NCBI GenBank assembly: GCA_027039465.1
Contig: JALWEA010000588.1
Coordinates: forward strand, 1-6,824
Source of the DNA: Calditrichia bacterium
GTDB lineage: Bacteria; Calditrichota; Calditrichia; Calditrichales; Calditrichaceae
DNA: 6,824 bases
Direction: 5' to 3'
A model generated the notes under the pieces. It did not search any database. It saw only the letters and a list, made by a program, of their open reading frames with translations, and was not told the DNA's origin. The position numbers were made by a program, and so were the translations under genes. The first letter of the stretch is position 1; the number at the start of each line of letters is the position of its first letter. Below are positions 1 to 4,542 of this stretch, piece by piece.

Positions 1-426
1 ACCGCCAATGAAGATGCTCTGGAGCGGATTGACTTTTCGGAAGAACCCGGCACAACAGCCACCCGTTCCGAAATTTTGCAGGAAGCGGTTCGGCAATTAA
101 ACGAATATTTTTCTGGTTCGCGCCAAACTTTCGATTTGCCCCTGCATTTACAGGGCACCCTGTTTCAACAACAAGTTTGGTCGGCATTGCTTCAGGTACC
201 TTACGGACAAACCGCAAGTTACAAAGATATTGCCCAGGCCATCGGTAAGCCTAAGGCCGTGCGTGCCGTTGGAATGGCCAATGGCCGCAATCCCATTCCC
301 ATTATCGTCCCTTGCCACCGCATCATCGGAGCCGACGGCCAATTGGTCGGTTATAGTTCGGGACTTTGGCGCAAAGAATGGTTGCTGAAGCATGAAAAAG
401 CAAAAGGTTTGATGCGGCACAATTAA
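1..426 (+). CDS. ogt: Methylated-DNA-[protein]-cysteine S-methyltransferase (MGMT), 5'-truncated by window edge
   Basis: This is a suicide DNA repair protein that moves the alkyl group from O6-alkylguanine (or O4-alkylthymine) in DNA to its own cysteine. Frame 1 is open from base 1 to the TAA at 424-426, giving 141 residues. The family is usually about 155-175 residues, so roughly 15-30 N-terminal residues lie upstream of the window. The C-terminal DNA-binding/catalytic domain is complete. It contains FQQQVWSALLQVPYG, the helix-turn-helix region TASYKDIAQAIGKPKAVRAVG with its arginine finger, and the active-site motif PCHRIIG with the acceptor cysteine codon at 313-315. GYSSGLWRKEWLLKHE closes the fold. 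A TTG at 76 could be read as a start, but it would remove the N-terminal subdomain, and homologous-looking sequence (EILQEAVRQLNEYFSG) continues across it. The family call is firm. The choice between the symbols ogt and mgt is by convention only. Confidence 0.95.
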   Translation, partial: TANEDALERIDFSEEPGTTATRSEILQEAVRQLNEYFSGSRQTFDLPLHLQGTLFQQQVWSALLQVPYGQTASYKDIAQAIGKPKAVRAVGMANGRNPIPIIVPCHRIIGADGQLVGYSSGLWRKEWLLKHEKAKGLMRHN

Positions 427-550
427 AATCAAAAACCTAAACCGAGCGATTTTTTAATTGTCATCGCTTAGAGAAATCGGGCCTACTTTCACTTATGATG
501 GCGCGTCCGTCCCTCGATACGATTCTGCCTTTCATCTTGTGATGTTCGAA

Positions 551-666
551 GTAAGGGCGAAGCATTTTCGTCAAGACGCTGCAAGCTCAAAAAATTTAAC
601 GTTGTGTAACCAAAAAAAAAAACATCGATTATTTCTTTATTTGTTAGGGAAATGCTTCGCCCCTAC
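551..666. repeat. Inverted repeat pair with GGGCGAAGCATTT arms
   Basis: The left arm at 551-567 (GTAAGGGCGAAGCATTT) and the right arm at 650-666 (AAATGCTTCGCCCCTAC) are complementary at 16 of 17 positions. They are separated by 82 bases that include an A11 run. The right arm can also form its own hairpin: TTGT..AGGG at 641-649 pairs with CCCTACAA at 661-668. Repeats with a GGGCGAAGCAT core are known to me as dispersed intergenic elements in several bacterial phyla. Whether this pair bounds one small mobile element or is two independent copies in opposite orientation cannot be told here. Confidence 0.65.
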
Positions 667-754
667 AAATCCGGCAGAATCACTCGGGAACCGGACGCAG
701 GTCCAAACGGAGCCGTAAATAGCATTGTAGCAATTTGCCAGGCCGTCATTTATC

Positions 755-783
755 TTGACTTGCTAATATTAATCCTCTAAATT
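755..783 (+). promoter_or_regulatory. Sigma-70-type promoter for the tRNA-Ala / SRP RNA / dnaX cluster
   Basis: The -35 box TTGACT (755-760, 5 of 6 to consensus) and the -10 box TAAATT (778-783, 4 of 6) are separated by exactly 17 bases. The predicted transcription start is near 790, only a few bases before the tRNA at 797, as usual for a stable-RNA promoter. No other comparable promoter is evident between here and dnaX, so it may also drive the protein genes downstream by read-through. Confidence 0.65.
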
Positions 784-796
784 ACAGGTTCTGTTT

Positions 797-869
797 GGGG
801 CTATAGCTCAGTTGGGAGAGCGCTGCACTCGCATTGCAGAGGTCAGCGGTTCGAATCCGCTTAGCTCCA
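797..869 (+). tRNA. tRNA-Ala, anticodon CGC
   Basis: A complete cloverleaf can be drawn. The acceptor strand GGGGCTA (797-803) pairs with TAGCTCC (862-868), and A869 is the discriminator. The D-arm is GCTC/GAGC (806-809/818-821), and the anticodon stem is CTGCA/TGCAG (823-827/835-839) with loop CTCGCAT. The T-arm is AGCGG/CCGCT with the loop TTCGAAT. The anticodon at 830-832 is CGC, reading GCG. The third acceptor pair is G-U (G799, T866), the classical alanine identity element, so the amino acid assignment has two independent supports. CCA is not encoded: the bases after the discriminator are CG, so CCA must be added enzymatically. The SRP RNA begins about two bases later. Confidence 0.96.
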
Positions 870-871
870 CG

Positions 872-970
872 TTGCCAGGTCCCGCGCAATAGGGCGGCAC
901 CGAACCCCGTCAGGTCCGGAAGGAAGCAGCGGTAAGTGCTTTACCTATGTGCCGCGGGCTCACCTGGCAA
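872..970 (+). ncRNA. ffs: Bacterial small signal recognition particle RNA (4.5S RNA)
   Basis: This is the RNA scaffold of the signal recognition particle. It binds Ffh and promotes co-translational targeting of membrane proteins through FtsY. The highly conserved domain IV tip TCAGGTCCGGAAGGAAGCA is at 910-928, with the GGAA tetraloop at 918-921 and the asymmetric internal loop bound by the Ffh M domain. The ends close perfectly: TTGCCAGGT (872-880) pairs with ACCTGGCAA (962-970), and CCCGC (881-885) pairs with GCGGG (954-958) inside it. The length of about 99 nt is the short form without an Alu domain, typical of Gram-negative bacteria. The 3' end is followed by TATTTTATT, so the closing stem plus this T-rich stretch might give partial termination before dnaX. 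Position directly upstream of dnaX is a known arrangement, as in Bacillus. The ends are set by the helix and are accurate to a few bases. Confidence 0.96.
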
Positions 971-1012
971 TATTTTATTCGACTTATTTCACCGGTAAAA
1001 TTCAGGTTAACC

Positions 1013-2572
1013 ATGTCGTACGTTGTAATTGCCCGTCGGTGGCGCCCCCAGCAGTTTGATGAAGTCATTGGTCAGGAACATGTTTCCCGCACTTTGGCCA
1101 ATGCCATTGCCAACAACCGTATTGCCCACGCTTATATTTTTTCCGGGCCGCGCGGTGTGGGAAAAACCACCACGGCACGCATTTTAGCCAAAGCGGTCAA
1201 CTGCGAAAAAGGGCCTACGCCAACGCCGTGCAACGAATGTGCATCCTGCAAAGCCATCACCCAGGGCAATTCGCTGGATGTGGTGGAAATCGACGGTGCT
1301 TCCAACCGCGGTATCGATGAAATCCGCAACCTGCGCGAAAAAATCCGCTTTGCACCGGCCATGGGCAAATATCGCGTGTACATCATCGACGAAGTACACA
1401 TGCTGACTAAGGAAGCTTTTAACGCTTTGCTCAAAACCTTAGAAGAACCGCCGGAACACGTTATTTTTATTTTTGCCACCACCGAAATCCACCGCGTACC
1501 GGCTACCATTCTTTCCCGTTGCCAACGGTTCGATTTTCGCCGCATTGCCGTACGCACCATCATGGAACACTTGCAACATATTTGCGAAGCGGACAAGATT
1601 GAAATCGAAGAAGAAGCCCTGCTGCAAATTGCCAAAAAAGCGGACGGTTCCATGCGCGATGCCGAAAGTATTTTGGATCAAATCATCTCTTATGCCGGTA
1701 CCAAAATTTCATTTGAAGATGTGGTTCAGGCTTTGGGCGTTATTCATCAGGACTTTTACTTTGAATTGACCGAGCAGATTAAAAAGGGCGCCATTAAAGA
1801 TATTATTCTTTTGGCGAACAATATTTTTGAAACCGGCCATGATTTAAACGAATTTCTGTTAGGCTTTGAAGAGCACCTGCGCAACATTTTGGTCATCAAA
1901 TCGACCGGTTCCACAAAGCTGATCGACACTTCCGAAAACTACCTCGAACGTTACAAACAATTAGCCAATGAATTTTCCGAGAACGATTTGGTCGCTTATC
2001 TGCAAGTGGTTGGCGAAACGATTAACGCCGTTAAATCGAGTCAGCAGCCGCAATTAAAATTTGAACTGGGTTTGGTTAAATTGGCCAAAATGCCCCAAAC
2101 CGCTCAACTTGACGATCTTTTGCAACGCATCGAATCGTTAAAAAAAAAAGCCGCTGACAGCGTAGCCTCCCATCCCCAAACCGTACAAGAACCGGCGCCT
2201 CAGGTCCCTGTTTTCGATCTTGATTTCATTAAAAAACACTGGAAAACCCTGATAGAAAAAATCGGGAAAAACCGCGCCTCGTTAGCCGGAATTTTAGCGC
2301 AGGCCAAAATCGAAAGCTTTGACGGCAAAGCCCTGACATTAACGTGCAGCGAACAGGGTGAAATCGTCAAAGGAGAAAAAGAATGGTTGGAGCGTTTTTT
2401 TAAGCAGGAGCTGGAACATACCATTCGTTTACACTTTAATATTTTAAAGAAGCCCAAAGCAACCAAGCCCAAAAAACAAGAAGAAAGTAAAAAAGAAGCT
2501 ATGGAAAAAATTGTCAATGCTTCCGAATCGATGCGTAAATTGGTTGATGAATTCGGGCTGGAGATATTTTAA
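1013..2572 (+). CDS. dnaX: DNA polymerase III subunits tau and gamma (clamp loader ATPase)
   Basis: This is the motor of the clamp loader, which opens and loads the beta clamp with HolA- and HolB-type partners and, as tau, ties it to the replicative polymerase and helicase. I start it at ATG 1013 (519 residues, MSYVVIARRWRPQQF), where the family's N-terminus begins. An in-frame ATG at 947 lies inside the SRP RNA and is rejected. The AAA+ core shows Walker A GPRGVGKT (45-52), zinc-binding cysteines C64, C73, C76 and C79, Walker B IIDEVH (124-129), sensor 1 FATT (154-157), the SRC motif (168-170) and the sensor 2 arginine in GSMRDAES (212-219). The collar domain ends near residue 365. A Lys/Pro-rich linker (about 376-407) follows, then a tau-specific C-terminal domain of about 85 residues, a Lys-rich segment and a terminal helix, SMRKLVDEFGLEIF. 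A ten-A run at codons 376-379 is a probable gamma-producing slippage site. The ribosome binding site before 1013 is weak (CAGG). ybaB follows after 15 bases. Confidence 0.97.
   Translation: MSYVVIARRWRPQQFDEVIGQEHVSRTLANAIANNRIAHAYIFSGPRGVGKTTTARILAKAVNCEKGPTPTPCNECASCKAITQGNSLDVVEIDGASNRGIDEIRNLREKIRFAPAMGKYRVYIIDEVHMLTKEAFNALLKTLEEPPEHVIFIFATTEIHRVPATILSRCQRFDFRRIAVRTIMEHLQHICEADKIEIEEEALLQIAKKADGSMRDAESILDQIISYAGTKISFEDVVQALGVIHQDFYFELTEQIKKGAIKDIILLANNIFETGHDLNEFLLGFEEHLRNILVIKSTGSTKLIDTSENYLERYKQLANEFSENDLVAYLQVVGETINAVKSSQQPQLKFELGLVKLAKMPQTAQLDDLLQRIESLKKKAADSVASHPQTVQEPAPQVPVFDLDFIKKHWKTLIEKIGKNRASLAGILAQAKIESFDGKALTLTCSEQGEIVKGEKEWLERFFKQELEHTIRLHFNILKKPKATKPKKQEESKKEAMEKIVNASESMRKLVDEFGLEIF
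2140..2149 (+). promoter_or_regulatory. A10 slippery run in dnaX, candidate tau/gamma slippage site
   Basis: Ten consecutive A's span the codons TTA AAA AAA AAA, just after the collar domain and at the start of the tau linker. If one A is added, or the ribosome shifts -1, the reading is AGC CGC TGA, stopping at 2155-2157. This gives a product of about 381 residues ending in Ser-Arg. If one A is lost, or the shift is +1, the reading is CCG CTG ACA GCG TAG, stopping at 2163-2165 and giving about 383 residues. Either product keeps the whole ATPase and collar and lacks the tau domain, which is the definition of gamma. I see no Shine-Dalgarno-like enhancer close upstream and no strong stem-loop just downstream. 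This favours transcriptional slippage, as known for Thermus dnaX, over E. coli-style ribosomal frameshifting. Confidence 0.6.
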
Positions 2573-2587
2573 CGCAGGAGAACAACC

Positions 2588-2920
2588 ATGTTTGATATGA
2601 ACAATATTTTAAAACAGGCCCAAAAACTTCAGGGCGAAATGAAAAAAGTCCAGGAAACGCTGGCCTCCATCACGGTAGAGGGCAGTGCCGGAGGCGGCAT
2701 GGTTAAAGTAATTGCCAATTGTAAGCTGGAAGTTCTTTCCGTTAAAATTGATCCTGAAGTTTTAAAAGAAGACGACCAGGAGATGATTGAAGATTTAATC
2801 GTGGCCGCAGTGAACCAAGCGATTCAAAACGCCCAAAAACGCGCGGAAGAAGAAATGAAAAAAGTAACCGGCGGCCTGCTGGGCAATTTACCAGGAAACC
2901 TCAACATCCCCGGATTGTAA
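2588..2920 (+). CDS. ybaB: Nucleoid-associated protein, YbaB/EbfC family
   Basis: This is a small DNA-binding protein that forms a dimer with a tweezer-like shape and is thought to help organise the nucleoid. It has 110 residues, close to the usual family length of about 100-110. The family pattern is clear: an N-terminal charged coiled-coil helix (MNNILKQAQKLQGEMKKVQETL), the GSAGGGMVKV strand-turn (33-42), IDPEVL followed by the acidic EDDQEMIEDLIVAAVNQA helix, and a flexible Gly/Pro-rich tail (GGLLGNLPGNLNIPGL). A good ribosome binding site, CAGGAG (2575-2580), precedes the ATG by 7 bases. It lies between dnaX and recR, the widely conserved dnaX-ybaB-recR order. Its stop is one base before the recR start, so the two genes are almost certainly co-translated. 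Confidence 0.96.
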   Translation: MFDMNNILKQAQKLQGEMKKVQETLASITVEGSAGGGMVKVIANCKLEVLSVKIDPEVLKEDDQEMIEDLIVAAVNQAIQNAQKRAEEEMKKVTGGLLGNLPGNLNIPGL

Positions 2921-2921
2921 A

Positions 2922-3527
2922 ATGAAAGAGCTTGGCATTTCGGCACTGGACCATCTCATCGATCAACTTTCGCAATTGCCCGGCATCGGACGCAAAACGG
3001 CGCAACGCCTGGCTTTGTTTATTTTAAAAAGCGAGCCCGAATTTGCCACGGAATTAGCCGAGGCCATTGTTAACCTGAAGCAAAATACACATTTGTGCAA
3101 ACGTTGTTTTAATATTGCGGAAGACGATCTGTGCGCCATTTGTAAGGATACTTCCCGCGACATTCATAAAATTTGCGTTGTGGAAGATATTGTTGATGTT
3201 ATGGCCATCGAAGAAACGCACACTTATCACGGACTTTATCACGTTTTGGGCGGCGTCATTTCTCCTTTGGCCGGTGTATCCCCCGATCAATTGCATATTA
3301 AAGAATTAATCCGTCGCGTTCAGGACGAACCGATTGATGAAGTCTTGTTAGCCATTAATCCCAGCACCGAAGGCGAAACCACCATTATTTACATCAGCGA
3401 ACAACTTAAGCCGTTCAATATTAAAATCACCCGCTTAGCCAGCGGCATTCCCATCGGTTCTCATTTGGAATATCTAGACATGGCGACAATCGGGCGCGCC
3501 ATTCAGTCCCGCCAGGAAATGAAATAA
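2922..3527 (+). CDS. recR: Recombination protein RecR
   Basis: RecR works with RecO (and RecF) to load RecA onto SSB-coated single-stranded gaps in recombinational repair. The 201 residues match the family's usual length of about 200. In order there are a helix-hairpin-helix (LSQLPGIGRKTAQRLALFIL, 16-35), a four-cysteine zinc finger (C59, C62, C71, C74, in CKRC and CAIC), and a Toprim domain. The Toprim domain starts at ICVVEDIVDVMAIE (84-97), contains the conserved NPSTEGETT (146-154), and leads into the C-terminal LASGIPIGSHLEYLDMATIGRAI, a Walker B-like family signature. The start codon lies one base after the ybaB stop and has no distinct ribosome binding site of its own, which suggests translational coupling. 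No strong intrinsic terminator is visible directly after the TAA at 3525-3527. Confidence 0.97.
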   Translation: MKELGISALDHLIDQLSQLPGIGRKTAQRLALFILKSEPEFATELAEAIVNLKQNTHLCKRCFNIAEDDLCAICKDTSRDIHKICVVEDIVDVMAIEETHTYHGLYHVLGGVISPLAGVSPDQLHIKELIRRVQDEPIDEVLLAINPSTEGETTIIYISEQLKPFNIKITRLASGIPIGSHLEYLDMATIGRAIQSRQEMK

Positions 3528-3568
3528 TTTTCCCGTTTCCAAAATCCCTGCCTTTTGCTCTCCAAGCG

Positions 3569-3590
3569 CTCAGTAACCCTATCCTAAATC
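3569..3590 (+). repeat. Repeat A, copy 1
   Basis: The sequence starts CTCAGTAACCCTATC and matches copy 2 at 3913-3934 at 20 of 22 positions, with the first 15 bases identical. Both copies are in the same orientation. In this copy it leads directly into a T-rich stretch (CATTTTTTAATTA) that also resembles 446-459 upstream of the tRNA. Confidence 0.6.
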
Positions 3591-3614
3591 GAACATTTTT
3601 TAATTATCGTCACG

Positions 3615-3640
3615 AGGAACTATGGCGAGCGCCACGGATT
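3615..3640 (+). repeat. Repeat B, copy 1 (hairpin-forming)
   Basis: The 26 bases match copy 2 at 3841-3866 at 23 positions. The core TGGCGAGCGCCA is a short palindrome (TGGCG-AG-CGCCA), and the flanks extend the pairing imperfectly. This suggests a dispersed REP-like palindromic element rather than a coding or regulatory sequence. Confidence 0.6.
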
Positions 3641-3673
3641 ATTAAGGCAGTGACATGTAATAATTGGGAATTA

Positions 3674-3687
3674 GGAACTGGGAACTG
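3674..3687 (+). repeat. Tandem 7-bp repeat GGAACTG x2
   Basis: Two adjacent perfect copies of GGAACTG lie within a larger Gly/Ala-rich looking stretch, GGGAATTAGGAACTGGGAAC. No function is evident. It is recorded as part of the repeat-rich character of this gap. Confidence 0.45.
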
Positions 3688-3775
3688 GTACGGCAACCGG
3701 ACCTGATCTTTTAATTATTGAGCACAAGATGCTTTCAACTCAATAGTTCGCCAAATGGCCACTCCTAACGTGGCA

Positions 3776-3801
3776 CCCCTCCTTGCGGTAGCAGGGAGGG
3801 G
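3776..3801. repeat. GC-rich hairpin with 11-bp stem
   Basis: CCCCTCCTTGC (3776-3786) pairs with GCAGGGAGGGG (3791-3801) over 11 base pairs, one of them G-U, with a GGTA loop. It is followed by a G-rich tail (CGGGGGCGGG) and then TTAAAAAG. There is no T-tract after it on the + strand. Read from the - strand, the downstream bases are not T-rich either, so it is not a canonical intrinsic terminator. Hairpins of this CCCCTCC/GGAGGGG type are common dispersed intergenic repeats in some bacterial genomes. Confidence 0.6.
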
Positions 3802-3840
3802 CGGGGGCGGGTTAAAAAGATGGCATGTCAATAGTAAATC

Positions 3841-3866
3841 AGGAACCATAGCGAGCGCCATGGATT
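3841..3866 (+). repeat. Repeat B, copy 2 (hairpin-forming)
   Basis: This is the same orientation and family as 3615-3640 with three differences. Here the outer stem is better: CCATAGCG (3846-3853) pairs with CGCCATGG (3856-3863) at 7 of 8 positions around a two-base AG centre. The differences between the copies leave the ability to fold largely intact. Confidence 0.6.
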
Positions 3867-3912
3867 CTGACCTCGAACTTACAGGCTCTTATTAGATTTA
3901 CCAAATCAATCC

Positions 3913-3934
3913 CTCAGTAACCCTATCTAAAATC
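3913..3934 (+). repeat. Repeat A, copy 2
   Basis: This copy is the direct-orientation partner of 3569-3590 and starts CTCAGTAACCCTATC. It is followed, like copy 1, by an A/T-rich segment containing TTATTTTTAGTCA, which loosely parallels the TTTTTTAATTATCGTCA after copy 1. The repeat unit may therefore be longer than the well-matched 22 bases. Confidence 0.55.
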
Positions 3935-3988
3935 ATTGCATTATTTTTAGTCAGATTAATGCATATTTTCCACATTTGACCATATCGC

Positions 3989-4015
3989 TTAATTTGATTC
4001 GGAAACCGACGATAA
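3989..4015 (+). promoter_or_regulatory. Candidate sigma-28 (FliA) promoter before the chemosensory operon
   Basis: TTAATTTG (3989-3996, 5 of 8 to TAAAGTTT) is followed after exactly 11 bases by GACGATAA (4008-4015, 7 of 8 to GCCGATAA), the spacing of sigma-28 promoters. A start near 4022 would leave a leader of about 30 bases before the cheW ATG. The match fits the function of the operon, but the -35 part is weak in A/T-rich DNA. An overlapping sigma-70 reading (TTGATT 3994-3999, 18 bases, TTTATT 4018-4023) is almost as good. Confidence 0.35.
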
Positions 4016-4050
4016 CCTTTATTACACGGAAAAACAAGGATTGAAATAAC

Positions 4051-4542
4051 ATGGAAAAAGTTTACTTAGGCTTTAAGTTGAATCACAAAACCTTTGGCAT
4101 TGATGCAAAAAATGTCCTGCGTGTTTCTCAGATTGTTGAAATCACTTCGGTTCCGCAAGCTTCGGAATCAATAATGGGAATCATTAACGTAATGGGCGAG
4201 GTTGTGCCCGTGGTTGATTTGCGCAAACGTTTGGATCTTCCGGCAAAACCTTTTGCGCTGACGGACTACATCATCATCGTTCAAACCGATACGCAGGCGG
4301 TTAGTTTTGTAGTCGATGAAATCATCGGTTTAATCCCGGCATTTGATGATAAAGATGTTTCCTTAAAAAATATTATCCGCAACTCACCCGTTATTGAACG
4401 TGTTATCAAGGAACATGATGAATTTATTTTAATCATCGATAGCCGAAAATTGCTCAACGAACAGGAAAGCGAACAAATTCAGACAATGGTTGAAACGCAA
4501 AATGGTGCAATTTACAGAGCCTTTAGTAAAGCTACAGCCTGA
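4051..4542 (+). CDS. cheW: Chemotaxis coupling protein CheW (first copy)
   Basis: CheW is the cytoplasmic adaptor that links chemoreceptors to the histidine kinase CheA in signalling arrays. The protein has 163 residues, the normal length of a single CheW domain. Family features are the first strand FKLNHKTFGIDAKNVLRV (8-25), the segment SVPQASESIMGIINVMGEVVPVVDLRKRLDLP (33-64), and SFVVDEIIGLI followed by the late EFILIIDSRKLL strand. The usual N-L-R-G motif is N46-V-M-G49 here, so the normally conserved arginine is methionine. AAGGA (4036-4040) lies 10 bases before the ATG. The gene is first in a tightly packed run and its 3' end overlaps the cheR start region. It probably serves the receptor encoded at 6491 rather than a general chemotaxis system, but that is inferred from position only. 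Confidence 0.93.
   Translation: MEKVYLGFKLNHKTFGIDAKNVLRVSQIVEITSVPQASESIMGIINVMGEVVPVVDLRKRLDLPAKPFALTDYIIIVQTDTQAVSFVVDEIIGLIPAFDDKDVSLKNIIRNSPVIERVIKEHDEFILIIDSRKLLNEQESEQIQTMVETQNGAIYRAFSKATA

Larger units (their letters stand above)
427..796. other. Intergenic region with repeat-like sequence, no credible gene
   Basis: These 370 bases separate the methyltransferase from the tRNA gene. An 86-codon open frame (458-718) crosses it, but I do not accept it as a gene: it has no recognisable domain, low-complexity composition, no ribosome binding site before it, and it runs through both arms of an inverted repeat. The region holds the inverted repeat at 551-666, an A11 run at 612-622 and the promoter at 755-783. 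A short segment near 436-460 resembles part of the other intergenic region (3583-3606). I see no clear T-tracted terminator for the methyltransferase gene. Confidence 0.7.
3528..4050. other. Long intergenic region with short repeats, no gene seen
   Basis: These 523 bases between recR and the chemosensory genes contain no open frame with recognisable protein features on either strand. What they hold is repeat-like. There are two families of diverged direct repeats arranged A-B-B'-A' (3569-3590, 3615-3640, 3841-3866, 3913-3934), a 7-bp tandem repeat at 3674-3687, a 7-bp inverted repeat at 3716-3745 and a strong GC-rich hairpin at 3776-3801. The last 75 bases contain the candidate cheW promoter. 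The composition looks like accumulated small dispersed elements rather than a decayed coding gene. Confidence 0.6.

Noticed and set aside
458..718. 86-codon open frame on the + strand between the methyltransferase and the tRNA gene
   Set aside because: It has no recognisable domain, no ribosome binding site, odd composition, and runs through both arms of the inverted repeat at 551-666 and an A11 run. It is best explained as chance.
947..1012. Upstream in-frame ATG that would extend DnaX by 22 residues
   Set aside because: The ATG lies within the 3' strand of the SRP RNA, and the extra residues do not resemble the family. The conserved N-terminus begins at 1013.
1132..1653. 173-codon open frame on the - strand inside dnaX
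   Set aside because: It is fully inside a confident dnaX gene, with low-complexity Ser/Arg/Met-rich translation typical of an antisense shadow.
3771..3786. Sigma-54-like promoter (TGGCAC ... TTGC)
   Set aside because: The distance between the GG and GC elements is 13 instead of 12 bases, and the second element is part of the 11-bp hairpin stem. It is most likely a chance resemblance.
3776..3801. Intrinsic terminator for the dnaX-ybaB-recR cluster
   Set aside because: The stem is strong, but it is about 250 bases past recR and is followed by a G-rich tail and A's rather than a T-tract.
3528..4050. CRISPR array in the repeat-rich gap
   Set aside because: The repeats are only two copies each, diverged, and not evenly spaced. 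There are no uniform spacers and no cas genes nearby.
4490..4501. TTG start adding four residues to CheR
   Set aside because: It cannot be excluded, but it has no ribosome binding site and uses a rarer start codon than the ATG at 4502. The added residues carry no family similarity.
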